Positions 39,109 to 45,064 of a stretch of 45,064 nucleotides of DNA are shown one piece after another. This stretch comes from Candidatus Mediterraneibacter merdavium (lineage in GTDB: Bacteria > Bacillota > Clostridia > Lachnospirales > Lachnospiraceae). The translations under genes and the position numbers were made by a program. The stretch spans positions 1 through 45,064 of the forward strand of contig DWYT01000066.1 of assembly GCA_019118545.1 (NCBI GenBank), read 5' to 3'. Within the stretch, counting starts at the first letter, position 1. Each line of letters begins with the position of its first letter. The notes below the pieces were generated by a model. It was not told where the DNA came from. It saw only the letters and a list, made by a program, of their open reading frames with translations, and did not search any database.

Positions 39109-40026
39109 ATGGGAAAAGACAGAAAGAGAAAGATGTTCGACATAATCCGCATATTGGTTCTTGTGGCCGCGCTCTCCGTTATGCTGTATCCCACGGTAAG
39201 CAATTATCTGTATGAGAAGAACAGTTCAAGGGTTGTGTCGCGGTATGACGAGGAAGTCGTAAAACTAAGCCAAGAGGAAAAGCAGAGGATGCTGGAAGAG
39301 GCCCGGCAGTATAACGGGGAATTAACAGAAGCTCCTGAACTGGCCGATCCGTTCTCACCGGTAAGGGGTGAGATGGACGCGCGCTATGCCTCCCTGCTCG
39401 ATGTGGACGGCGACGGGATGATGGGATATGTGTGCATCCCGAAGATCGACGTAGAACTTCCCATTTATCACGGGACAAGTGAAAATGTGCTCCAGTCCGG
39501 GGTGGGGCATTTTGAAGGGACATCCCTCCCTGTCGGCGGGGAGGGCACACATACAGTTCTCACAGGACACAGGGGACTGCCGTCAAAGCTGCTGTTTACC
39601 GAATTGGACGAACTGGAAAAGGGCGACGTATTTTACATCAAAGTGCTGGGAGAGAATTTAGCCTATGAGATCGACCGGATATTGACGGTGCTGCCGGAAG
39701 ATACACAAGAGCTGTCCGTTGTGGACGGGAAAGACTACGCAACGCTTGTCACGTGTACGCCGTATGCGATCAATACGCACCGTCTCCTTGTGCGGGGACA
39801 CCGCGTACCGTATGAGGAGGCATCTGCAAAAGAATCCGATGAAATAAGCCATGGATTAAAGGTGCCGTTCGAGGCGGCGGTGCTGCTGACTGCGTTTGCC
39901 ATACTGGGCGGAATCTTCATCCTGTGGGCGGTCATGAGAAAAAGACGGCAGAAAAGCAGGAAGAGGGACAAGAAGCCGGGGCGCAGGAGACGGCAGGAAA
40001 GATGGAGAAAAAGAAGAGGGTTATGA
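39109..40026 (+). CDS. Class C (pilus) sortase
   Basis: Transpeptidase that joins pilins between the LPxTG Thr of one and a Lys of the next. About 305 residues. N-terminal membrane helix, a lid segment with DPF (residues 80-82 of this start), catalytic His154 in LTGHRG, Cys216 in TLVTCTPY and Arg225 in NTHRLLVRG, then a second C-terminal membrane helix and a long Arg/Lys tail. The lid, two helices and TLVTCTPY mark class C. ATG 39109 is preferred over ATG 39097 because GGAG at 39099-39102 gives it a normal spacing. It overlaps the accessory pilin start by ATGA. Confidence 0.93.
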   Translation: MGKDRKRKMFDIIRILVLVAALSVMLYPTVSNYLYEKNSSRVVSRYDEEVVKLSQEEKQRMLEEARQYNGELTEAPELADPFSPVRGEMDARYASLLDVDGDGMMGYVCIPKIDVELPIYHGTSENVLQSGVGHFEGTSLPVGGEGTHTVLTGHRGLPSKLLFTELDELEKGDVFYIKVLGENLAYEIDRILTVLPEDTQELSVVDGKDYATLVTCTPYAINTHRLLVRGHRVPYEEASAKESDEISHGLKVPFEAAVLLTAFAILGGIFILWAVMRKRRQKSRKRDKKPGRRRRQERWRKRRGL

Positions 40027-40874
40027 AAAGAAACAGAATATGCAGGGGAGTATTGGCGGTATGTCTGGCGCTTGCCGCGCTCTCTTTCCGTGGAGTACAG
40101 GCATGGGCAGGGGAAGACTACGGCTCTCTTACAATATACCTTAACGGCAGGACAGAGACCGGAGAGACGGCTATATTATCGGACGCGTGTTTTTGTATCC
40201 ACAAAGCAGCGGATATGACAGAGGGGAAATGGACGCTCACAGATGATTTGGAGAAAACAGGGGTCTGCCTTGAGGATATGAGTGCGTCCGTGTCGATGGA
40301 AAATGCCCAGATTCTTTACGACTGTGTCCGGGAAAATGAAATCCAAGGAGAACAGGCAATGACCGGGGCAAATGGCAGTGTGCACTTTGACAATCTGGAA
40401 GAAGGACTGTATCTCGTATGTCAGGAAGGAGACTGTGTATGGGAAACAGAGGATGAAAGAATAACCTTCCGGTCCGCGCCGTTTCTTATAAGTATACCGG
40501 AGGATATCGGCGGAGAGAGTGATGTGTGGGATGTATCTGCGAGACCAAAGACCGAGTGGAGCAGTTATACGCATTTACCGGATGATAAAGGAGAGACGCC
40601 GGACAGCGGCAAACACCCCGATAACGAAGGACAGGACGGCGAGGGGCAGCCGGATAACGAAGGACAGGAAAACGGAGAGACCCCGAACAGAGGCGAACGG
40701 GAAGACGGAGAGACGCCGGACAGTGGCGAACAGGAAAGCGAAGAACAGCAGGACAGGATGGGAGCGGCAGGGACCGGAGACGCAGAGAATATAGCGAATC
40801 TTTTGATATTGTCGGTCTCCTGCATCGTACTGGCAGGTACAGTGGCAGGGCCTAGACGGAAGAAAGTGAGGTAA
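40023..40874 (+). CDS. Accessory (minor) pilin with degenerate sorting signal
   Basis: A 283-residue secreted protein starting MKRNRICRG with a signal peptide ending near AWA. One SpaA-like domain follows (about 30-175, ending with an E-box-like GLYLVCQEGD), then a low-complexity stalk of Asp/Glu/Gly/Gln repeats (DNEGQ, GETPDSGE), then a C-terminal helix and Arg/Lys tail. The motif before the helix is AAGTGD, not LPxTG, so sortase recognition is doubtful or noncanonical. The start overlaps the sortase stop as ATGA, with AAGAGGG upstream; in-frame ATG codons further left lie inside the sortase gene and would spoil the signal peptide. Last gene of the pilus operon. Confidence 0.82.
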   Translation: MKRNRICRGVLAVCLALAALSFRGVQAWAGEDYGSLTIYLNGRTETGETAILSDACFCIHKAADMTEGKWTLTDDLEKTGVCLEDMSASVSMENAQILYDCVRENEIQGEQAMTGANGSVHFDNLEEGLYLVCQEGDCVWETEDERITFRSAPFLISIPEDIGGESDVWDVSARPKTEWSSYTHLPDDKGETPDSGKHPDNEGQDGEGQPDNEGQENGETPNRGEREDGETPDSGEQESEEQQDRMGAAGTGDAENIANLLILSVSCIVLAGTVAGPRRKKVR

Positions 40875-40929
40875 TCTCAGGCGGGGACTTGCCAAAATCA
40901 GGCATCCTGTGCGGGGCAGGAGCCGTTGC

Positions 40930-41493
40930 TCACTGCTCTTTGCCCCGCAGCACCCGAACATTCCGTTTGCCATAGACGACCAAGGTGAACAACATGGATA
41001 CAAGGCAGATGATAATTGTTATGGCGGACACTTCGGGAGTGATATCAATCCAGAAAATGTGCAGGATCATCATGGCATAGAGCAGAGTGGTAGCAACCTT
41101 TCCATGGAAATCCGCGCCAACGACTTTGCCCGTTTTGCGGATCATCAAAAGTCCGGTTGTTCCGATGAAGATTTCCTTTAGCACAAGTACGCCAAAGGGC
41201 GCCGCCATAAGAGGGAACCGCGTGACAAGGCAGAAGAGCATGGCTGCCTGCGTCAGTTTGTCCGCAATGGGATCCAGTATCTTGCCTACATTGCTCACCG
41301 CGTTAAAGCGTCTGGCGATAAATCCGTCGGCCAAGTCAGTGAGGCCGGAGAGGATGAGCAGTGCTCCCGCCGGGAAATAGTCCTTGCGGACAGTGTACAG
41401 CCAGATAATAGCCGGGATCAGCAGAAGGCGGAATAAGGAAAGCAGGTTTGGTATCGTTAAAATTTTGTCTTGTGTTTCTTTGTTTGAATTCAT
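40930..41493 (-). CDS. pgsA: CDP-diacylglycerol--glycerol-3-phosphate 3-phosphatidyltransferase
   Basis: Makes phosphatidylglycerol phosphate at the membrane. 187 residues, several membrane helices. The CDP-alcohol transferase motif is exact: Asp56-Gly57-x2-Ala60-Arg61-x8-Gly70-x3-Asp74-x3-Asp78. N-terminal KILTIPNLLSLFRLL is typical of PgsA. The AAGGAAG ribosome site is just upstream of the ATG at 41493. It is a single leftward gene between two surface-protein loci, converging on the pilus operon with a 55-base gap and no clear terminator. Confidence 0.93.
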   Translation of the reverse strand: MNSNKETQDKILTIPNLLSLFRLLLIPAIIWLYTVRKDYFPAGALLILSGLTDLADGFIARRFNAVSNVGKILDPIADKLTQAAMLFCLVTRFPLMAAPFGVLVLKEIFIGTTGLLMIRKTGKVVGADFHGKVATTLLYAMMILHIFWIDITPEVSAITIIICLVSMLFTLVVYGKRNVRVLRGKEQ

Positions 41494-41543
41494 TTTTAAC
41501 TTCCTTGTTTATATCATTTATATTATCTTTGTTCTGCAATCAG

Positions 41544-41601
41544 TCCGGCATTGCCGGAACAACTGACAGAAAAAGTATATAAGCCTTCGGTTTTTCTGTC
41601 A
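41544..41601. repeat. Two adjacent stem-loops upstream of pgsA
   Basis: TCCGGC-ATT-GCCGGA (41544-41558), then perfect 11-base arms TGACAGAAAAA (41564-41574) / TTTTTCTGTCA (41591-41601) around a 16-base loop. The second has A/T-rich flanks and could end transcription in either direction, but no rightward gene stops here. It lies within the pgsA leader or promoter region. Function not clear. Confidence 0.6.
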
Positions 41602-41669
41602 ATGCGCGGGGACGAGAAATCGCAGAAAAAGGCCAAAAAGAAAGCCAAAAGGAAACATTCAGGCGCTGA

Positions 41670-41698
41670 TTGACACTAAAACAGACAGAATATATACT
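41670..41698 (+). promoter_or_regulatory. Strong promoter of the TPQTG surface protein gene
   Basis: TTGACA (41670-41675), exactly 17 bases, TATACT (41693-41698): six of six and five of six matches. The start codon is 79 bases downstream. Confidence 0.85.
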
Positions 41699-41707
41699 TA
41701 AGTATAT
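41692..41707. promoter_or_regulatory. Perfect 16-base palindrome over the -10 box
   Basis: ATATACTTAAGTATAT is self-complementary over all 16 bases and covers the -10 box of the promoter at 41670. A dimeric repressor bound here would block RNA polymerase. The repressor is not identifiable from the window. Confidence 0.7.
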
Positions 41708-41776
41708 GTAAGAAAAATCTGTCGGCCGATGATACATTGGCTAAGATTAAGAAGCCTTGGCGGGGAGGGGTCTGGA

Positions 41777-42505
41777 TTGAAGAAAAGAAAATATACGAAG
41801 AAGAGCGCGGTTGTATTTTTTCTGGCGGCAGCCATGTCTGTACTGATGCTTTCAGGCGTCGTATGGGCGCAGGAGGAGGGGAATATGGCAGATACGGCTG
41901 CAGCGGGAAATTCCCCGGGCGGATCTGAAAATACGGCAGGGGCGGTGATGAATGAGACCGTGCTGCTTCAGGATGCAGGGGCAGACGGAGACGCTGACAG
42001 CAATATAGACGGAGAATCTGGAGAAAGCGGGACAGGCAGTGTGGATACACCGACAGACACGGATGCCGAAAGCGGGAATACAGGAGAAATCCCGGATGCA
42101 GATGGAACCCCGGATACAGATGGAACATCAGGTGCAGGCGGAGCAGGGGGCATAGAAGGAAACGGCCAGCTCCCCGGAGGAGAAACCGGAGATGGCGGAC
42201 AGGTGCCCGGGGGAGAAACCGGAGACGGCGGGCAGGCGCCCGGGGGAGAAACCGGAGACGGCGGGCAGGCGCCCGGCGGCGGAATGGATCTGCCTTCTTA
42301 TCTGGAACCCACACAGAAGGTTGATAAGCTGGAGCTTGCGAAACGGGAACTTGTGACACTGTCCGAGGTGAGCATAAAGACGGTTTCTTTCACACCGCAG
42401 ACCGGAGATGAGGCGGAGCCGCAGACGGCGTTGTGGATCGGAGTCATGGCGGTGGCGGTCATTGCTGCCATTGTCGTTATCGTCATATGGAAGAAACGAA
42501 AATGA
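41777..42505 (+). CDS. Secreted low-complexity surface protein with TPQTG sorting-like signal
   Basis: A 242-residue protein: basic start and signal peptide (MKKRKYTKK..., ending near VWA), a long acidic Gly/Asp/Thr/Ser linker, three exact 11-residue repeats (GGETGDGGQxP), a short charged segment (KLELAKRELVTLSEVSIK), then TPQTGD, a membrane helix and KKRK. The TTG start at 41777 is chosen because GGGAGGGG lies 6 bases upstream; the open frame extends left to 41729 without a ribosome site and would bury the signal peptide. It looks like a stalk anchored by a noncanonical sortase motif (Thr in place of Leu). No binding domain is visible. Family not recognised. Confidence 0.78.
   Translation: MKKRKYTKKSAVVFFLAAAMSVLMLSGVVWAQEEGNMADTAAAGNSPGGSENTAGAVMNETVLLQDAGADGDADSNIDGESGESGTGSVDTPTDTDAESGNTGEIPDADGTPDTDGTSGAGGAGGIEGNGQLPGGETGDGGQVPGGETGDGGQAPGGETGDGGQAPGGGMDLPSYLEPTQKVDKLELAKRELVTLSEVSIKTVSFTPQTGDEAEPQTALWIGVMAVAVIAAIVVIVIWKKRK
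42173..42271 (+). repeat. Three 33-base in-frame tandem repeats
   Basis: Units at 42173-42205, 42206-42238 and 42239-42271 encode PGGETGDGGQ followed by Val or Ala; the second and third are identical. Being multiples of three they can expand or shrink without breaking the frame. Confidence 0.9.
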
Positions 42506-42516
42506 CCTTTGCGTAT

Positions 42517-42672
42517 CAGTTCAGCCATACAGTGCGCGGGAAGCACAAAACATGCTTGCATGTTTTTGCGAGCGGGTATCTGTATGAGCTGAGCGCCCGT
42601 TAATGAGTAAAACTGTGGCGTCAGCCACGATAAGCACGAAGTGCGGTTTTACGAATGGCGCGGGCTGAACTG
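42517..42672. repeat. 156-base structured intergenic element
   Basis: Outer arms CAGTTCAGCC (42517-42526) / GGCTGAACTG (42663-42672). Inside are AAAACATGC/GCATGTTTT (42547-42566, followed by T, possibly the terminator of the upstream gene) and a three-way junction: GTAAAACTG (42607-42615) / CGGTTTTAC (42644-42652) enclosing GTGGC-GTCA-GCCAC (42615-42628) and GCAC-GAA-GTGC (42634-42644). No gene is seen. It resembles an interspersed palindromic repeat or a structured RNA. Confidence 0.6.
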
Positions 42673-42704
42673 TCACACCTTTGCAGATAAATGTCAAAAA
42701 ATTC

Positions 42705-42733
42705 TTGACACAGGGTAAACGGGGGACTATAAT
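42705..42733 (+). promoter_or_regulatory. Consensus sigma-70 promoter of rplM-rpsI
   Basis: TTGACA (42705-42710), exactly 17 bases, TATAAT (42728-42733): a full 12-of-12 match, as expected for a ribosomal protein operon. Confidence 0.93.
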
Positions 42734-42739
42734 ATTACA

Positions 42740-42843
42740 GCATGACTAAAGGAGAAACAGTATACGCCATAGCCCCGGAGTGTGCTGATTTCACATATAC
42801 AAGCAAGTAAATGTTATGAGATGATTCTATAGGAGGAACACCC
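42740..42843 (+). promoter_or_regulatory. 5' leader of rplM, possible L13-leader autoregulatory RNA
   Basis: About 100 bases between the likely transcription start and the rplM ATG, ending in AGGAGG. Firmicutes rplM messages often carry an L13-binding leader; position and length fit, but I could not confirm the conserved structure by eye. Confidence 0.35.
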
Positions 42844-43272
42844 ATGAAAACTTATATGGCTAACCCTGACAAGATTGAAAGAAAATGGTATGTGGTTGAC
42901 GCTGACGGATGTACACTCGGACGTCTTGCATCTGAGGTCGCTAAGGTGCTCAGAGGAAAGAATAAACCGGAGTACACACCGCACATCGATACAGGCGATT
43001 ATGTGATCGTTGTAAACGCAGAGAAGGTAAAGGTTACAGGTAAGAAGCTTCAGCAGAAGATCTACTACAACCACTCTGATTATGTAGGCGGCATGAGAGA
43101 GACGACACTCGCTGAGATGATGGCTAAGAAGCCGGAGAAGGTAATCGAGCTTGCTGTTAAAGGAATGCTCCCGAAAGGGCCTATGGGAAGAAGCATGATC
43201 AAGAAGCTTCATGTTTACGCCGGACCAGAGCACGCAAATCAGGCTCAGAAGCCGGAAGTTCTCACATTTTAG
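42844..43272 (+). CDS. rplM: Ribosomal protein uL13
   Basis: Large-subunit protein L13, 142 residues, the normal bacterial length. Starts [20 protein letters not shown], with [20 protein letters not shown] and the basic [21 protein letters not shown] region all typical. AGGAGG ribosome site at 42831-42836. Cotranscribed with rpsI, 26 bases downstream, from the consensus promoter at 42705. Confidence 0.98.
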   Translation: MKTYMANPDKIERKWYVVDADGCTLGRLASEVAKVLRGKNKPEYTPHIDTGDYVIVVNAEKVKVTGKKLQQKIYYNHSDYVGGMRETTLAEMMAKKPEKVIELAVKGMLPKGPMGRSMIKKLHVYAGPEHANQAQKPEVLTF

Positions 43273-43298
43273 GCAGAGGTTGAAAGGAGGAAATAACA

Positions 43299-43691
43299 GT
43301 GGCTAACGCAAAATATTACGGAACAGGAAGAAGAAAAAAATCAATCGCAAGAGTTTATCTTGTACCGGGAACGGGCAAGATCACGATCAATAAAAGAGAC
43401 ATCGACGAGTATCTCGGACTTGAGACACTGAAGGTTGTTGTCCGTCAGCCGCTCGTGGCTACAGGCACAACTGACAAGTTCGACGTGATCGTAAATGTAT
43501 GCGGCGGCGGATACACAGGACAGGCAGGAGCGATCCGTCACGGTATCGCCAGAGCACTCCTTGAGGCTGACGCTGATTACAGACCGGTTCTTAAGAGCGC
43601 AGGTTACCTGACTCGTGACCCGAGAATGAAAGAGCGTAAGAAGTACGGCCTCAAGGCTGCCCGTCGCGCTCCGCAGTTCAGCAAGCGCTAA
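43299..43691 (+). CDS. rpsI: Ribosomal protein uS9
   Basis: Small-subunit protein S9, 130 residues. Begins [21 protein letters not shown] and ends RRAPQFSKR; this Lys-Arg tail reaches the P-site tRNA. GTG start, with AAAGGAGG at 43283-43290. It is the last host gene before the foreign-looking DNA to the right, and is followed by a strong terminator, so insertion downstream leaves the operon intact. Confidence 0.98.
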   Translation: MANAKYYGTGRRKKSIARVYLVPGTGKITINKRDIDEYLGLETLKVVVRQPLVATGTTDKFDVIVNVCGGGYTGQAGAIRHGIARALLEADADYRPVLKSAGYLTRDPRMKERKKYGLKAARRAPQFSKR

Positions 43692-43710
43692 ACTTTATCA
43701 AAAGTGGTCA

Positions 43711-43746
43711 AAAACCCCGGAACTACGCGGTTTCCGGGGTTTTTCC
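43711..43746 (+). terminator. Rho-independent terminator of rplM-rpsI
   Basis: Perfect 12-base stem AAAACCCCGGAA (43711-43722) / TTCCGGGGTTTT (43732-43743) with a 9-base loop and continuing T-tract. Confidence 0.95.
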
Positions 43747-43755
43747 TTTTCAAAT

Positions 43756-43957
43756 GGTTTGACGCAATTTGACAGAACGAAGCCTCTTTTAACCCGTTTT
43801 CTATGGGTTAAATGGTGGACAACCACCCCAAAAAGAGGGCTTATGGGTTAAAAAATAGGACAACCGAGACGCGATTTTGGGATGCCAAGGGGATGTTTAT
43901 TTATACATCTCCAAGAGACCTTTTTCGTGAAAACGGTTTGTCTGAATTTGACCTAAT
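43756..43957 (+). repeat. Repeat cluster at the element end
   Basis: An imperfect direct repeat GGTTTGnCnnAATTTGACnnAA occurs at 43756-43778 and 43935-43957. A second direct pair, TATGGGTTAA...GGACAACC, is at 43802-43824 and 43842-43865. Bases 43781-43841 fold as AGCCTCTTTT/AAAAGAGGGCT enclosing TTAACCC/GGGTTAA and GGTGG/CCACC hairpins. GGGGATGT/ACATCTCC (43889-43912) is another stem. Such sets are typical of recombinase or accessory-protein binding sites near element ends; no protein-coding frame is convincing here. Confidence 0.6.
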
Positions 43958-43987
43958 TTGAACAAAAGAGAATAAATCTAATCGCCA

Positions 43988-44018
43988 AGCGCTCAGTATT
44001 TTCTACTGGGCGCTTTTT
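43988..44018 (+). terminator. Rho-independent terminator upstream of parA
   Basis: An 11-base stem AGCGCTCAGTA (43988-43998) / TACTGGGCGCT (44004-44014), one G-T pair, 5-base loop, then TTTTT. No gene ends here in the window, so it may insulate the element from outside transcription. Confidence 0.85.
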
Positions 44019-44048
44019 GCGTTTCCGGGGAATTTCATTCCGGGATAA

Positions 44049-44089
44049 GAAAAGGCCGTCACTTTCAATTTTTGAAGTGGCGGCTTTTT
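44049..44089 (+). terminator. Second terminator-like hairpin upstream of parA
   Basis: Imperfect stem of about 17 pairs (AAAAGGCCGTCACTTTCAA against TTGAAGTGGCGGCTTTT) followed by T residues, 46 bases before parA. Together with the hairpin at 43988 it forms a double block; it could also be an attenuator of parA. Confidence 0.7.
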
Positions 44090-44134
44090 CTATTTCCAGA
44101 AGCCATAGAACAATTCAGAAATGAGGTGAAGTCA

Positions 44135-44956
44135 TTGAACACGCAAATCATCGCCATCGCCAACCAGAAAGGCGGCGTTGGCAAGACAACCACCTGCGCG
44201 AACCTGGGGATTGGGCTGGCGCAGGCCGGAAAGAAAGTGCTGCTGATCGACGGGGACCCGCAAGGCAGCCTGACCATCAGCCTGGGCCACCCCCAGCCGG
44301 ACAAGCTGCCCTTTACCCTGTCCGACGCGATGGGCCGTATCCTGATGGACGAGCCGCTGCGCCCCGGCGAGGGTATCCTGCACCACCCGGAGGGCGTTGA
44401 CCTGATGCCCGCAGACATCCAGCTCTCCGGCATGGAGGTCTCCCTGGTGAACGCCATGAGCCGAGAGACCATCCTGCGGCAGTATCTGGACACGCTCAAG
44501 GGACAGTATTCCCATATCCTGATTGACTGCCAGCCATCCCTGGGTATGCTCACGGTCAACGCCCTGGCCGCCGCCAACAGGGTCATAATCCCCGTTCAGG
44601 CGGAGTACCTGCCCGCCAAGGGCCTGGAACAGCTGCTCCAGACCGTAAACAAGGTGAAGCGGCAGATCAACCCCAAGCTCCAGATCGACGGCATATTGCT
44701 GACGATGGTGGACAACCGCACCAACTTCGCCAAGGAGATTGCCGCCCTGCTGCGGGAGACCTATGGCAGCAAAATCAAGGTGTTCGGCACCGAGATTCCC
44801 CATTCTGTCCGGGCAAAGGAGATCAGCGCCGAGGGCAAAAGCATTTTTGCCCATGACCCTAATGGCAAGGTGGCCGAGGGCTATAAGAATCTGACCAAGG
44901 AGGTGATAAAACTTGAAAAGCAGCGCGAAAAAAGTAGAGCTGGCTCCATACGATGA
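44135..44956 (+). CDS. parA: ParA-family partition ATPase
   Basis: Deviant Walker-A ATPase that, with ParB, segregates plasmids or keeps excised conjugative elements. 273 residues. The KGGVGKTTT motif is near residue 11, LLIDGDPQG near 39 (A' motif) and ILIDCQPSLG near 125 (Walker B). TTG 44135 is chosen: GAGGTGAA lies 5-12 bases upstream and MNTQIIAIANQKGG is the usual family start; the upstream in-frame ATG at 44072 has no ribosome site and overlaps the terminator. The end overlaps parB by 44 bases. Codon use (CTG, GCC, ATC) differs from rplM-rpsI next door, consistent with acquisition. Confidence 0.93.
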   Translation: MNTQIIAIANQKGGVGKTTTCANLGIGLAQAGKKVLLIDGDPQGSLTISLGHPQPDKLPFTLSDAMGRILMDEPLRPGEGILHHPEGVDLMPADIQLSGMEVSLVNAMSRETILRQYLDTLKGQYSHILIDCQPSLGMLTVNALAAANRVIIPVQAEYLPAKGLEQLLQTVNKVKRQINPKLQIDGILLTMVDNRTNFAKEIAALLRETYGSKIKVFGTEIPHSVRAKEISAEGKSIFAHDPNGKVAEGYKNLTKEVIKLEKQREKSRAGSIR

Positions 44957-45064
44957 TTTGTTTTCCACCGAGGAAAGCCGCCAGGATGCCAAGCTGGAGA
45001 AGATACAGGAAATTCCGCTGTCTGAGCTGCACCCATTTAAGGGGCATCCCTTCAAAGTCAAGGA
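44913..45064 (+). CDS. parB: ParB-family partition protein (3' partial)
   Basis: The first 50 codons of a ParB/Spo0J-like protein, cut by the window end. TTG start at 44913 with AAGGAGGTGA at 44897-44906. The visible part has a basic and acidic lead (MKSSAKKVELAPYDDLF) and the start of the ParB N-terminal domain (IPLSELHPFKGHPFKV), which normally continues into the CTPase and helix-turn-helix regions. It overlaps the end of parA in another frame, so the two are coupled. Confidence 0.85.
   Translation, partial: MKSSAKKVELAPYDDLFSTEESRQDAKLEKIQEIPLSELHPFKGHPFKVK

Larger units (their letters stand above)
43745..45064 (+). mobile_element. Probable end of a Tn1549-type integrative conjugative element (partial)
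   Basis: Right of the rpsI terminator the style changes: 390 bases full of direct and inverted repeats and two terminators, then parA and parB with TTG starts and a strong preference for C/G-ending codons (CTG, GCC, ATC). ParA-ParB pairs of this kind stand near one end of Tn1549/CTn-like elements of clostridia. The exact boundary, integrase and other end are outside the window, so this is inference from gene type and position. Confidence 0.6.

Noticed and set aside
42173-42271. CRISPR-like repeats
   Set aside because: The three 33-base units are contiguous, have no spacers and encode an in-frame peptide repeat.
43781-43841. tRNA-like folding segment at the element end
   Set aside because: The three-way fold lacks the acceptor stem length, a T-loop sequence and CCA context, so it is not a tRNA or a tRNA attachment site.
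43730-44029. GTTTCCGGGG occurring at 43730-43739 and 44020-44029 as element attachment repeats
   Set aside because: The first copy is one arm of the rpsI terminator, and the match is only ten bases; the other end of the element would be needed to define attachment sites.

Overview
The window looks like chromosomal DNA of a gut Firmicute of the Lachnospiraceae (Dorea / Mediterraneibacter / Faecalicatena-like). This is judged from gene style, strong AGGAGG ribosome sites, about 50% GC, the anaerobic sulfatase maturase, galactan and lactose utilisation genes, and class C sortase pili. The species cannot be named from the sequence alone.

Layout. 1-6847: a galactan/galacto-oligosaccharide locus resembling Bacillus ganSPQ plus galactanase: lipoprotein binding protein (cut by the window edge), two permeases, a GH53 endo-galactanase without a signal peptide, a 617-residue protein of unknown function, and an overlapping small zinc-ribbon protein. 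7064-8522: an AraC regulator carrying a G10 tract, and a small membrane protein. 8726-11854: a second sugar ABC importer (binding protein, hairpin, two permeases), ended by a terminator. 11940-18082: a divergent AraC regulator facing a GH2 and a GH42 beta-galactosidase. 18252-20189: an anaerobic sulfatase-maturase-like radical SAM enzyme and a TauE/SafE anion exporter. 20431-27646: housekeeping and stress genes: a predicted ABC-class ATPase, a long nested palindrome, a prolyl-tRNA editing protein, a RelB/RelE-type toxin-antitoxin pair with an operator palindrome, and sbcD-sbcC. 27752-29074 (minus): a cytoplasmic GH13 amylase. 29565-40874: a sortase-assembled pilus locus with a 2614-residue LPVTG adhesin carrying a C9 tract, a backbone pilin (LPETG), a class C sortase, and an accessory pilin with a degenerate sorting signal. 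40930-41493 (minus): pgsA. 41777-42505: a TPQTG surface protein under a strong promoter overlapped by a perfect 16-bp palindrome. 42705-43746: a consensus promoter, rplM-rpsI and a terminator. 43745-end: repeat-rich DNA, then parA and the start of parB in a different codon style. The last part is probably one end of a Tn1549-type integrative conjugative element.

How it fits together: the left 20 kb imports and degrades beta-galactosides (two importers without their own ATPases, galactanase, two unrelated beta-galactosidases) and may export anions released by desulfation. The right half makes surface structures.

The most striking observation is a pair of long G/C homopolymers inside coding frames: G10 in the AraC gene at 7619 and C9 near the start of the giant adhesin at 29794. 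By reading the frames, gain of one base in either tract produces a stop within a few codons, and loss of one base also truncates the protein. Both genes could therefore switch on and off by slippage. This is inference and needs population reads to confirm.
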